Source: Herpomyces periplanetae (Eukaryota > Ascomycota > Laboulbeniomycetes > Herpomycetales > Herpomycetaceae). From it: DNA of 64,000 bases. Below the pieces are notes generated by a model that ran no database searches, had not been told where the DNA came from, and saw only the letters and a program-made list of their open reading frames with translations. Of this stretch, positions 23,779 to 34,497 are shown piece by piece. Numbering within the stretch: position 1 is the first letter of the stretch; the number at the start of each line of letters is the position of its first letter. The position numbers and the translations under genes are program-made. The stretch lies in assembly GCA_009733715.1 (NCBI GenBank), contig WMKJ01000021.1, forward strand, positions 87,735 through 151,734, in the 5' to 3' direction.

Positions 23779-25485
23779 ATGAGTGATCGAGTTAAAGAAA
23801 ATAAAAGTAAGAGTGAGAATGGGCTTAGTCTTGGACTTACAAATGAAAATGAAAAAAATACTCGTACCAACACTAAGCCGTTATTACGGGAAATATACGA
23901 TAATACACACAACCATTTAAGGGACGACAAAACTAATTTCAGGGCTTCGGATAATGATCCACTATTCAAATTATCAAAACATGAAAGTTACTGGTTAAGA
24001 TGCTTAAAATTACTCTTACCACATCATTATACAAGTATGGATTCAAATCGAATTATGCTAGGATTTTTTATCATCTCGGCCTTAGACCTTCTAGGTATAC
24101 TCCAAAGCAAAACATCCCAAAGTCAGAGACAGGCGTACATTAATTGGATTTATCAATGTCAAATTTCTACAGGAGGATTTTGTGGTTATCCCGTAAAAGT
24201 TGGCGATAATAACAGTGCAAGTTTAAATGATAAGGAAACATGCTCCTCAAAACATGAACATCATATCAATCAACTAAATAAAATGGGATCTGAACCTGAA
24301 GCAGCTCATATACCATCAACATTTTTTGCACTATGTATATTAGCCATTCTCGAAGATGATTTAACCCGAGTTCACACTTCCAAATGTCTTAAATGGCTTG
24401 GTAAAATGCAAAGAGATGATGGAAGTTTTGGTGAAATATTAGGCAGCAACGAAAGGATACTCGGAGATCGTGATCCAAGATTTGCATACACTGCAATTGG
24501 TATTCAATGGATGTTGACGGGATCAGAAGGTTTGAAAAACCGTGAAAATTGCCACTTCAACGTTGATCGATTAGTAGAATTTCTCACAAGTTTACAGGCA
24601 AGTCCAACTTTTTCCGTCATTAAATATTATGAAAATATTCACTTAAATAATTCTAGGCTTACGATGGTGGAATTGCCGATCAACCGTTTCGAGAATCGCA
24701 CGGTAATAAACAGTCAATTAATAAAACTTAATCAATTGAACTTTATCTTGATTAATTAACTTTTATGGTATCATGTAGGAGGATTTACCTATTGTGCAGT
24801 TAGCGCACTAAGTTTGTTAGGCCGGTTACCCAGTTTGGACCAGGTTGAATCTCCAGATTATTTACCATCTCCAACAAATAGTGAAACTAACTATCAAGCT
24901 CAAATTAACGATATAGAAGGTTTAATTCGATGGCTTGTTCACCGACAAACTGATCTTTTTCATGATGATGATGATGGTGATGATGGTGATGGTGATGGTG
25001 ATACCAATGCGAACCCAGATCCAAACTCCGACAATAAACAAAATACAAAATCTTGTGCTCAACATAATGCGCATTCGCCAATGATTCACTCAACTGTATG
25101 TCAATATGTCAATCAACTACCCTGCGCAGGATTTAACGGTCGAACTAATAAAGTCGCTGATACTTGTTACGCATTTTGGACACTTGGTTCTTTATCATGC
25201 CTAAAAGCTATTCATCTCATCGACCCAAACTTAGCACGAAATTTCCTTCTTGAACGAACTCAACATTTAATTGGAGGCTTTGGAAAAGTTCGCAATGAAC
25301 CACCTGATTTATATCACTCTTACTTAGGCCTGGCTGCACTTTCAATACTTCAGGAACCCGGATTAAAACCCCTTAATGCCGCCTTATGTATCAGTGAAGA
25401 TGCAGCTAAAAGAGTTCAACGTCTTCATGCACAGACAAAGAGACAAACAATTCCCAAGACTTCCAAGTCCTCAACTAATGATTGA
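23779..25485 (+). CDS. CDC43: Protein geranylgeranyltransferase type I beta subunit
   Basis: Binds geranylgeranyl diphosphate and, with the alpha subunit, lipidates CaaX proteins such as Rho1 and Cdc42. Exons are 23779-24597, 24657-24702 and 24779-25485, giving 523 aa. The first intron has a GC donor (CAG|GCAAGT) and the middle exon is only 46 nt, but it restores the family block YDGGIADQP...ESHG that runs into GGFTYCAVSALSLLG. Other blocks: GSFGE, FAYTAIGIQWML, then GFNGRTNKVADTCYAFW (zinc-site Asp/Cys, typical of type I), GGFGK and YHSYLGLAALSI. The zinc His is in YHSYLGLA. Two insertions lengthen it over yeast Cdc43 (376 aa): a polar stretch near 140-175 and an Asp/Gly run near 350. The frame starts at ATG 23779. 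It ends 6 bp from the RRP9 stop codon. Confidence 0.9.
24963..25004 (+). repeat. GAT/GGT trinucleotide repeat inside CDC43
   Basis: About 42 bases of GAT and GGT units encode an Asp/Gly run (residues near 350) followed by an Asn/Pro/Asp-rich stretch. It falls between two conserved helices of the barrel, where family members usually have a short loop, so it is probably a replication-slippage insertion tolerated in a surface loop. Confidence 0.8.
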
Positions 25486-25491
25486 ATGATC

Positions 25492-27270
25492 TTAAATCAC
25501 ATCATGCGTAGACTGAGCTTTAGTAGGTTGAAACCGAAAAATCAAACTACCATTTTTACCTTGAAGTTGTGTTGAATTAATGGTAATTCGTTTGTAGAGT
25601 CGATGTTCACTCCCTATTCCTGCTATACAATAAATTAGGCCGTTTGCATCATTTTCGTTGGCTTGATAAAGATGTAAATCATTGATAACCCCGTGTATAA
25701 AGTAACCATGATATTTATTAGTGGCATTACTTTCGTTAATGTTGTTCGTTCTATCATGTCGGGCTAAACAACCCAAACTTCTAAAGCTTTTCTTATCAGG
25801 TTCAACCTTCCACCCTCTTATATAACCATCCCAACTACCACTAACAAAAAAATCACTGAAGGGTAACGCAGCCAGTGCAGTTATTCCACGAGGGTTTTTT
25901 GGTACATGAATGTTTGTCTGATGTGTGGATGAAACTCCCAGTGTAATTTCTTCTTGCCGCAAACCCGGGTTAAACCCGTGAACCATTGAGCATGTAAATA
26001 TGGGTTTTTTTTGATTTATACGCCAAAGAGAAATGGTACCAGTATCCGATCCCGTAACAAAGGTTTCATTATCCAAACAAGCTATACAATCTAGGCTGCC
26101 TTCACTATAAGTATAATTGGAAGACTTTATGGAAGTATGCGAAGCATTCTTAGTTAAACCACCTCCATTGAATACAAGTTGACACTGTTCTGGAATTTTC
26201 CAGTATCGAGCAGTTCTATCTCTAGCACCAACCGTGATACAACGTTCGGTATTTAAGGCGTCAATATTCATAATAATGTCTTGATGACCGAATAAACTTT
26301 CTACGTAACTTGATGAATCCCTTGATACGGCCCAAACTTTAACGGAACGGTCTGCAGAGCAAGAGTATAACGTCTCGAAAGTTGATTTAACGTTGGTAGA
26401 GTTCATTGAGTCTCTATTTGGTTGTTTAAATATGAGACCCGTAACACTACTGCGATGTTGAGTAAGTTGGCTAATAGGAGTCAAAGGTTGGCTTAGCCAG
26501 ATAATAATTTTACCGTCTAGCCCACCGGTAGCAATTAGTGAACCACATGGGGAGATGGCACAGGAAAGTATAGCGCCGGAATGAGCAATTTGTCCTGGAA
26601 GAGGATGTTTACGGTGTGATTGACGTCGCCAATCGCATGAAAAAGCTGATAACACAGGCCTAAGCCTCTGGGTGCGATTTTTTGACGATACGGGAATATT
26701 GTCGTTCACAGTCCATAACGCTAAAGTCCCATCTTTATGACCCGTTATAATAAAGTTTTGGTGGCCAGTTATAGCGTATACAGCAGATTTTGTGCACCGA
26801 AAAAATATCGGACGATTTATACGTTCAAGAGATAAACGATGTGCAATAAACTTGTACATTCGACCATGTGATGCAGCGACATCATTCCGTAAACGTAGAG
26901 CGATAAAATCATCCGAAGTGTCATACGTATGGGTAAAATCATTGTAGGTGGAATCACGCAACCGATCTACGTAACGCGAGGCCAACTTTCGGCGATGATC
27001 TGCAGCGGTTTCACCATCATCACTCTCTAAATCTTGACTTTCATTACTTGACAAGCTAGCTTGAGAAGCATCATCACTTGCAATGCTTTCATCATCTAGT
27101 TCATATTTTTTTAGTGAGATATTCCCATTTCGTTTAGGATTGGAATTGGTATTTCCTTTAACTTTAGTTATTCCATTTCGTTTGCGGATAATTTTAGCAT
27201 CGGCAGTGGAATGTGAATGGCCATGTCTTAATTTTGATCCTGATTTATGTTGTGTAAAAAGAGAAGACAT
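25492..27270 (-). CDS. RRP9: U3 snoRNP WD-repeat protein Rrp9 (U3-55K)
   Basis: A U3-box C'/D-binding component of the small-subunit processome, acting in the nucleolus in 18S rRNA maturation. A single 592-aa exon. The N-terminal 100 residues are basic and then acidic/Ser-rich (nucleolar-type tail), followed by the family block DHRRKLASRYVDRLRD at about 90-105. Seven WD-type blades run from about 155 to 575: ITGHQNFIITGHKDGTLALW, GGLDGKIIIWL, SCSADRSVKVW, GARDRTARYWKI, TGSDTGTISLW, SGSWDGYIRGW and a final blade. The order and linker lengths are those of Rrp9 and not of other WD proteins. It is convergent with CDC43, so their 3' ends must overlap. Confidence 0.85.
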   Translation of the reverse strand: MSSLFTQHKSGSKLRHGHSHSTADAKIIRKRNGITKVKGNTNSNPKRNGNISLKKYELDDESIASDDASQASLSSNESQDLESDDGETAADHRRKLASRYVDRLRDSTYNDFTHTYDTSDDFIALRLRNDVAASHGRMYKFIAHRLSLERINRPIFFRCTKSAVYAITGHQNFIITGHKDGTLALWTVNDNIPVSSKNRTQRLRPVLSAFSCDWRRQSHRKHPLPGQIAHSGAILSCAISPCGSLIATGGLDGKIIIWLSQPLTPISQLTQHRSSVTGLIFKQPNRDSMNSTNVKSTFETLYSCSADRSVKVWAVSRDSSSYVESLFGHQDIIMNIDALNTERCITVGARDRTARYWKIPEQCQLVFNGGGLTKNASHTSIKSSNYTYSEGSLDCIACLDNETFVTGSDTGTISLWRINQKKPIFTCSMVHGFNPGLRQEEITLGVSSTHQTNIHVPKNPRGITALAALPFSDFFVSGSWDGYIRGWKVEPDKKSFRSLGCLARHDRTNNINESNATNKYHGYFIHGVINDLHLYQANENDANGLIYCIAGIGSEHRLYKRITINSTQLQGKNGSLIFRFQPTKAQSTHDVI

Positions 27271-27435
27271 TAAAACGATAATTAAAACAGATTTTTAATA
27301 ACTGTATAAAACAACTAAAAAAAATTTACAAATGTACAGTTTAATGATAATATGAGAAATTTTACTATGGAAATAATTTTTTCTGGAAATTTTCGCTTTT
27401 CAAAATTTCCAAGTGGGCATATGACCAGCAGGTGA

Positions 27436-27455
27436 TGAGTCAGCTGGTGCACGTG
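27436..27455. promoter_or_regulatory. TGAGTCA and CACGTG sites in the RRP9 promoter
   Basis: TGAGTCA (27436-27442, Gcn4/AP-1-type site) is followed 7 bp later by CACGTG (27450-27455), about 180 bp upstream of the RRP9 start codon. The rest of the 510-bp gap between RRP9 and eIF4E is AT-rich and holds no gene. Confidence 0.4.
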
Positions 27456-27780
27456 AACCAGAAAACGGAAGTGGAAAAAATATTTTGCGAGGGGACCAAA
27501 AACTTTTCGAAAATTTTGTTATTTTGGGTTGGTTTGTAAAATATTTAAAAAAAAAATAATATTATGCTAAAGTTTATTATGTATAAACGATAAAAAAGTA
27601 TTAATTTGACTTTATTTCAATTAACTGTTAAATGATAGACATGTCTGGCATTTTCATCTCTCAATTGATAACCTACATAATATTTAATCGTATATATATA
27701 TATTGGTTGACTTAACCATAAAAATGTATTTGGAGTAAGTTTAACTGTTTGAAATGGTAGAATTAAAAAATAGAAAAGGT

Positions 27781-28863
27781 TTATACGGATAAACGAGTTT
27801 TAAACCGAGCTCCACTGCTACTAGGCAGTTCAGTATGACCGGAAAATTTAACAGTTTCAGATTCAGGAAGTTCCAGAGCGGCTTTAAAACGTCGTCCAAC
27901 TTTTTGTAAAGACTGAACACTTTGCTCTGCAGTACAACCTTTACCCAATTTATCCAAATTACTAGGTAATGCTTTACCGGATGTATGAGTCCATAGTCCA
28001 ATACGGTAAAAGGTAGGACGAACGTTAACAACGACACCCATCACTTCATTATCATCTTCATCCTCAAGATTTCCACCAATGGCGGCAAGCATAACATGAA
28101 GCCATACAGTGTTAATGTCAACAGAGTTTCGATCGTTAAATTGATAAGACCATTTTCCGCCATGTTTGTTTAAAGCATCTTCCCATTCGGGGCGGATTCC
28201 TTTTTTAAATAAATGATAATCCGATTTACAAGCCATTTCGGATGTTCGAGCGATATTATTCTTCATTTAATTAAGCAGGTTAGAAGTTAAAATGAACAAA
28301 TAAGGTAAAGACTTACATAGATACCCCAGAACTCTTCGACAGAGTCAAAACTAATGACCTCCTTTAACGAATTATTCCAGTTTTCACCCGTCTGTTCACG
28401 ATCAATCAAACGTGGTAAGATAAAGTTAGCACGAGCTGGTAATATATGAATAGGCCAAGACAAGAATTTATACACGATATACAATGGTAAGAATACTGAC
28501 CCGCTTGCCAATAGGAGGTTTAGTAAACCAGAGTGTCCATGAATGCATAAGCGGATGCTTTACATTAAAGTTATTAGGATCATGAAATACGGTTATAGAG
28601 GGTGTTCCATCAGATCGTGAGAGTTTTTCGTTGCCGGAAGATGATACATCGCTAGAGCCTGGAGGTGAAATAACAGTTTTTGTAGTAGTATTAGTTGGGA
28701 TTGTAGTAGTAGTAGCAGTAGTAGTAGCAGTGACAGTATCTGTAGCAGTAGAAGCGGCGGGACTAGTATTATTATTATTTGACATGGAAATTGAGCTTGG
28801 TGAATCAGGTGTTCCTCCACTTGGTGGTGTAGGGGTAGAGACAGAGGCAACAACAGCAGCCAT
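27781..28863 (-). CDS. mRNA cap-binding translation factor eIF4E
   Basis: Binds the 7-methylguanosine cap and recruits eIF4G. Exons 28863-28501, 28391-28317 and 28260-27781 (introns 109 and 56 nt, both phase 0) give 305 aa. The core begins near residue 105 with HPLMHSWTLWFTKPP, continues across the first junction into NWNNSLKEVISFDSVEEFWGIY and across the second into NNIARTSEMACKSDYHLFK and GIRPEWEDALNKHGGKW. The conserved cap-stacking and structural tryptophans are present. The first 95 residues are disordered and dominated by Thr, Ser and Ala repeats (ATTTATTTT), longer than in most fungal eIF4E. The C-terminal segment is of normal length. The first donor, GTCAGT, is non-consensus but is the only one keeping the frame. 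Confidence 0.93.
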
Positions 28864-29880
28864 TTGACAGATAACGTGCTAAATGAGAAGTTTAAGCGCA
28901 CACGCAAAAAATATTTATAACCTTTTTGCACACTCCCACACCACGATAAATTAATGAATAAAATGAGAAGTTGAATGTATAATACGTTCAAGCCTGTGTG
29001 AGTTAATCGACCAATTATAGGTTGAATAGATAAATGAAGCCAGTGTAAATGTATTGGACAAATAGAAAGGATAAAAGTAAAAAAGGGTAATTCAGTTGGT
29101 ATGAAGTTCGATATGAAAGAAAGGTGAAGCTCAAATGTGAATAGAGCTGCCTGGTTAACTAAAAATCTCGATATTCTATAAATGAGAAAGCAGAGAAAGA
29201 TAAATAAAGCTAGAAAGGTTTAGTGCTTTAACGGTGATGAGCGCGTGCGCACGTAAAAAATCGTGGTAGAGCTTAACGATTAAGGGTAAACCGGTTTGAA
29301 AGATGCGTGACTAGATATAAAAGTGGAATTAAATTGATTAGCGAGAAGAGACCAACGGTTAATTTATCATGAAAGAACGATTAAATGAAGCTTGTAAAGT
29401 AGAATTAGAGTTAGAATTTGGATCGCAACTTGAACTTTTGGCTCAAAATAAACATTTTCAATCGGTTCGGCAATCAAATTTTGCGCTACTCACCTCATCT
29501 TGGCAATTTTTTACACACCCGTGTACTCGGTTTGCCGTTATATATTATTTCGAATCTTTTCGGTACTACTCTTCCGAGTTTTAAAATTTATTCACCTTGG
29601 CAAATCCAAAATTTGCCGTTGAGCTTATCCCGATATTTTCATTTCGCCTAAAACCCTCGCCTTGGCAAATTTTCACCTAGCCGAGTTTATTTCCGAATCT
29701 CAATGATGTCATGCCTCTGACGTCATCACCGCCGTAAATGTGCAAAAATCTTAGTTTGCGAACTTCATGACTTCAAACTGTTTTCAACTAATGAATAGTT
29801 TGTTCTCATTCTAAATCACACGTACTCTCACTCTTTTAATCCATTTCCTTGCTCCACTCCCCTAGTACATCTAGTGTTAT
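28864..29880. other. Intergenic, eIF4E promoter side
   Basis: About 1 kb between eIF4E and the tail of ERG9. A TTGGCAAAT word recurs near 29502, 29602 and 29661, and inverted (ATTTGCC) near 29618. The overlapping + strand frames at 29369-29651 run through this repeat and show no family resemblance. No RNA gene seen. Confidence 0.5.
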
Positions 29881-31473
29881 TCACCTTGTAAATATTAACC
29901 TTGGCAACACTTCGTTCCATGTTCCCATAGCCCATATAATTGACAACTATACATTTAGTTAATCACGGAAATTTTATCCGTTAGATTTTACTTACCATTA
30001 TCACAAAAATCGATAATAAAAACTTTCTTCCAATGGCCTTTCCATACCACCCACTAATAGATTGACAAAATGTCGTATGGCACCCTTTATGATCATTTGG
30101 CATATGAATTATTGTATCACTTTTGCAAGCCGAAAGCATAGCTTCAATCATCTGCTCAATCTATAACCATTTAAACGTTAAAAAAAGGTTGATACACAAT
30201 AATAACTCGTACTCTTTTGTACACTCACCTTTCCGCATACTATACTAATTCGAGTAAATGACCCATCAACAGGATCATTACGACGTCGTATTCCACATAA
30301 ATGCCTCCGAAATACCATACACAAGGTTCGCATATCTTTCGTCGACATTTCCATCAAATATCCCGCTTGCACACGATGTATTTTAACACTACGACGAAAA
30401 ATATCGGGGTTTCTGAAACAAAGTTCCAATGTAGCTATCGCCATGGTTTGAGGTATTGCAGCAAAATTGAATACACTCTGTTCAGTTAAATTAGCTAGAT
30501 ATACCAAACAATCACCAACTCGCTCAAGCGCCAAAGCAATCATTTCGGATGAACACTGTAAAGCCTTGGAAGAGTTTTCCGGTTCAAATAGATCGTCAAA
30601 TTTGCCCACGTACTGGCTCCATACTTCTCGTGGCCAAAACCTCCTTCCACTTTGCCAATCTTCGTGTACATCACGTATAATATTAACTTGTTGTAGTAAT
30701 TGTCCCATAGATTCACACAATTCCATATTACTGGATAACCATTTATTTGCAAATCCCGGTAATATAAATAAGCGTGTAAGTCCTTCGCCAACTAAACCCG
30801 CAACATAATGACAGTATAGATTATACTCAGCAATGGAGTTAACACCCAGGGAGTTTTGGGCTGCCTTGACTGCAAACTCCGCCATTCCATGACCCATTTT
30901 TTGCGTAATATCACGAATGACATCCTGATATTCGGGTTTAATAAGTTTAAATTCACGGATAACTACGTTAAAATGAACGAGTAAGTCTCGATCTTTTTCC
31001 GTAGGTGAAACTCCCGTAAACGACCACCCATCACAGTCTAATACATTATGAAATTCTCGTAATAAGTCCACCTTACGATTAACTGATATGCTCATATCGT
31101 CCTCAATAGTGTCAAGACCACGCAAAATTAAGTAAAATAGGCAAATTGGATTTAGTAGCTCATCATTCAACTCTCGGATAACTCTGGCAAAACTTCGACT
31201 CGTTTTATCCAAATATACAAAACATGTTTGGAGTGTAGACGACATATCATGATCACCACGAACTGCGACATTACGTGCATGGTAATATCTCCTATAATAC
31301 ACGGTAAGTGAGTTTGATGGAAACATGGTAATGCGTTAACCGAGGGAACGGATGTGTGCATATGAGAAGTACTTGACGGTATTGCACTCCATTGTATATA
31401 CGTACCATTGAAGAGCGCCACGCAGCTCTTCCAAATGGGTCAAACCGTATAAAAGTTCTGAATATCTAGCCAT
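29881..31473 (-). CDS. ERG9: Squalene synthase (farnesyl-diphosphate farnesyltransferase)
   Basis: Joins two farnesyl diphosphates to squalene, the first committed step to ergosterol, on the ER membrane. Exons 31473-31406, 31291-30229, 30160-29996 and 29946-29881 give 453 aa (yeast 444). Conserved sites: LDKTSRSFA, the first aspartate-rich motif DTIEDD at 83-88, YCHYVAGLVGEGL, and the second motif NIIRDVHEDWQSGRRFWP. The usual Tyr in the second motif (RDY) is Val here. The C-terminus RKFLLSIFVIM joins through the last 49-nt intron to LSIIWAMGTW, completing a membrane anchor; without that intron the frame would stop at 29981 with a shorter hydrophobic tail. The first exon MARYSELLYGLTHLEEL supplies the family's N-terminal helix. 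Confidence 0.93.
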
Positions 31474-32391
31474 TTGGCCATACGTTTGGCAATGCTTTAG
31501 CAGACAAAATTCGACAATGGGACCGTGTTAGTGAAGGACGATAAGGCTATTGGCACGCTTTGCTATGATTATTACGCTTGCCGGTCAATTTCGAATTTTA
31601 GTTTTAAACCCTATCATAATAGACATAAATTTGGTAATAAATGAGCACCAGTTGATACGTATAAAAAATGCGCGTATCATAACTAATATTTCCCCAAAAT
31701 ATACACACCGTGCTCAAAATACCAAGTACGTACACTAGATGTCCTTGTAGATCAATTGATGAGGTAAACTCATATACACTTATTCACACGGTAATGAGAT
31801 GTTGCCGGAAATCAAAAGAGCAAATTAAATCCATTTCCCACTGTCTTTATGAACAATATCATTTGAATATATTCCTTTTATCACGAACTAATTTACCATA
31901 AGAATTGTGTGGAAGAAAAATGCGTCAAGTGAACTATGAGAGGATAGGCACTGCCACACAAGGGGGGCTGCGCCTGGAAGTGAAGAAGAGTGGCGTTGTA
32001 TCACGTGCCAGCCCTACGGTAGGGCTGAGCTCGTGGCCAACCGGCGGGACCTCGGAGTCGGAGATTTTTCGTAGGGCTAAACTGTTCCAAGATCTCCTGT
32101 CATGAGTATTTTTTAATGGTTTTAATACGCCCAAGTTTTTTACGTATTATGGCTCTTTTGAAGTTTTGTTAAGTTGAAAGTTTAATTCATTAGATATGAC
32201 GAGTTGAGGGTGTGTTCAATAGATATTAATTCATAGTAAGCAAACAATTCATCTGTTAAATTTCATGTGCTAGCCTAAGTTAGTCTGAAGGGGAAAAAAT
32301 TAACTATTGTACAAATTTGTTAGAGATTGGGAATCGATGAAATTATAAAACTATATAATTATTGCCTTCAAAATAGATAATTCGGGCGCTC
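31474..32391. other. Intergenic, ERG9 promoter side
   Basis: ERG9 reads leftward from here and the SAM37-like gene ends at the right edge. A GC-richer patch (about 31950-32100) stands out and is described separately. The remaining sequence is AT-rich. No tRNA or other RNA gene recognised. Confidence 0.5.
32002..32080. promoter_or_regulatory. CACGTG plus palindromic AGCCCTAC/GTAGGGCT element
   Basis: CACGTG at 32002-32007 is followed by AGCCCTACGGTAGGGCT (32010-32026), an inverted repeat with 8-bp arms around one base, and by a further GTAGGGCTAA (32071-32080). The patch is richer in G+C than its surroundings. It may be a paired telobox-like site in the ERG9 promoter, about 530 bp upstream, or an RNA hairpin; the first is favoured because the half-site recurs in other promoters. 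Confidence 0.45.
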
Positions 32392-34027
32392 TCATAAATT
32401 AAAAAAATCCGTTGCATCGGGCTTCCATGTAGTTAGTAAACCTGGTAATGAATTTATGCTCGGTGCACGTGGTATTGCGTGAAAAATATGACAGAAGACG
32501 TTAGAAGTACCAAAGAGGAATGAAGGGTTAATAAAACGACGTGATCGATGATAGTAAAATAGACCAATAACAGGGATTAGGGTGATTATTCCACTTGTTA
32601 ATATTGAGAGCAAGGTCAAACCAGTAAGTCTGAGGCGACATTTCAAACTGGGATGACATGGTATGAGTAAAGTGTCAGGGCGTAGCATTTCATCCTTTGT
32701 GACAATGTGTACTTTGCATGAAAGTGGTAAGGGAAGAGGTGAACTTGACAGAATTCGAAGCAAACTTCTCCACACTATAGCGGATAGACTTTCTGATTCA
32801 AGATTTTCACTACCTCTGGATGGCGTAAACCAAGGCAATGAAGATATATCAGGTAATAGTATGGGAGTAGGGGGAGAAAATATGGAATCACGATTAAAAA
32901 AATTGAAATAAAGTTTTCGAAAGTATTGCCATAATTGTCTATATCGATGGCATGATTCCGGTAGAGATAATTTTGGGGAAGTGCCGGACAATATAGGCCA
33001 AAGGTATCCAGCTGAAGCGCAATACATGGCTAAATTATAAACGGATGAATTACTCCATTCAGAAGTTGAAGTTACGATTGGCGATTCATCGTCAGAGTTG
33101 GCCTGACTGCTAAATATTAACAAGTCCGGTTGTACTGTTTTTATTTCACTAAGCAGTTTATGGAGCCACCGTTCATATCTAAAACTTTGAAATCCAGGAG
33201 ACAGGATAACTTGGTCTATAACATTTCTAGTAGAGTTAAATCTGGAGTAGATACGATGGTAATATGAATGAGATGTATCTGAAGTATGCGATTTAATATC
33301 ATTGGGCGAGTCATCACTGATGTTATCCAATAGTGATGACGGAGTAAACCCAGATAGTTTAGCCCGTTGGGTATGAGTTTCAATTTGAGCTTTTGTGTAG
33401 AGTATTTGAGTGATTTTTCGTTTAACGGAATGCGTTCGTCTGTTGAAAAGATGAGGTAGATTTAATCGGTATAATTCAGGATTTAAGTTAAACTTAAGGT
33501 CGAGTAAAGTAGTCCCATGGTGACGTAAATATGCAATAAGTCTAGTAAGAATGAAATGGTATGAGAAGGAGTAATAATACTAAAAAGAAAAATTCAATAT
33601 ATTTGATAACGTACGCTATGGCGGATGCATCTTCTGTGCTAAGGTACAGAGTGGAAGATTGTTTGGGGGGGATGGAAAGAATGAAAACGTTTAAAATATA
33701 ATCACGAATAGAATCGTAGCCCGATATGGCAAAACCATCGTGAATCAGGAGGGGGAATGTGCCTGTAAGAAGAGAAATGAAAGGATTAAACAAGGCGTAC
33801 AATTATGAAGTAGAATGAAAGGTGTAGTTACCAGTAGGGCTTATACTTGTATCATAGCGAGCAGATACTTGCCATTCGATTTGAAAGCCTGTAAAAATGC
33901 ATTGCATGAAGGCGAGACATGCTATACATTCTGGATCGTAAGAGGGCAGCTCTAAAATACTAGTATAGACGTATAGCGTAGCAATGTCAGAATTAGAATG
34001 AGGGATTGGTGCGTTATATATAGCCAT
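32392..34027 (-). CDS. Mitochondrial SAM-complex subunit, Sam37/metaxin-like
   Basis: Predicted outer-membrane subunit of the sorting and assembly machinery for beta-barrel proteins. Exons about 34027-33832, 33762-33615 and 33541-32392 give 497 aa. The N-terminal thioredoxin/GST-like part is recognisable: LPSYDPECIACLAFMQ, then SPTGTFPLLIHDGFAISGYDSI across the first junction, and DASAIALIAYLRHHG across the second. This order (LPS-x-D-x-E-C, S-P-T/S-G, I-S-G-x-D) is that of metaxin/Sam37. The middle is Ser-rich and variable. A hydrophobic segment at about 420-443 fits the C-terminal membrane anchor. The second intron (33542-33614) contains an internal AG that would yield a 35-nt intron in the wrong frame. 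The start ATG at 34027 is followed directly by conserved sequence. Confidence 0.65.
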
Positions 34028-34497
34028 GATTTCTTGGAGCGGTGGTAGTGATAATGAAAAGTTAACTTTAATTGCACAATAATGTTAACTTTGACGAATA
34101 AAGAATTGACTGAACTTGTGGTGATAAATCTCGGTACATTGTCTTATTGGTTAACTGGTTCGATAAATTTTCATCATGGGTAATATAAAAAATTTAGATG
34201 TGGTAACAAATTTGTATGATACGACGGCGAATTTTAAATCGAAGAAGAAAAGTAGATTGAATTAAACTTTCCAATAGAGATATATAAATATATGCATGAA
34301 ATAATTCAAGATTCATGAAGTTCATGTCAAAAGTTTAACATGAAAAGATATAATTTGAGGAGAAATATTTTTTTTGGCGCGTAAATTGCTTTGAATAAAA
34401 CCCAGCCATATTACACTAGCCACGGAGTGGCTGAGTCGAGTATGTGGCGAGATATTTGGCGATAGTGTATGGGAAAAAATTTAGAAAGTTTAAAACC
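34028..34497. other. Divergent promoter between SAM37-like gene and unknown gene
   Basis: 470 bp of AT-rich sequence between two outward-facing start codons. No CACGTG or TAGGGCTGA motif is present, unlike the other divergent promoters here. No clear TATA box or gene. Confidence 0.45.

Noticed and set aside
24905-25093. Minus-strand frame with a poly-His run
   Set aside because: Antisense of the Asp/Gly repeat in CDC43.
28631-28867. Val-rich + strand frame
   Set aside because: Antisense of the Thr/Ala-rich N-terminus of eIF4E.
29369-29651. Two + strand frames near 29.5 kb
   Set aside because: They run through a repeated TTGGCAAAT word, overlap each other and have no recognisable product.
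31905-32134. Open frames on both strands over the GC-rich patch
   Set aside because: Both arise from the palindromic TAGGGCT sequence; not protein-like.
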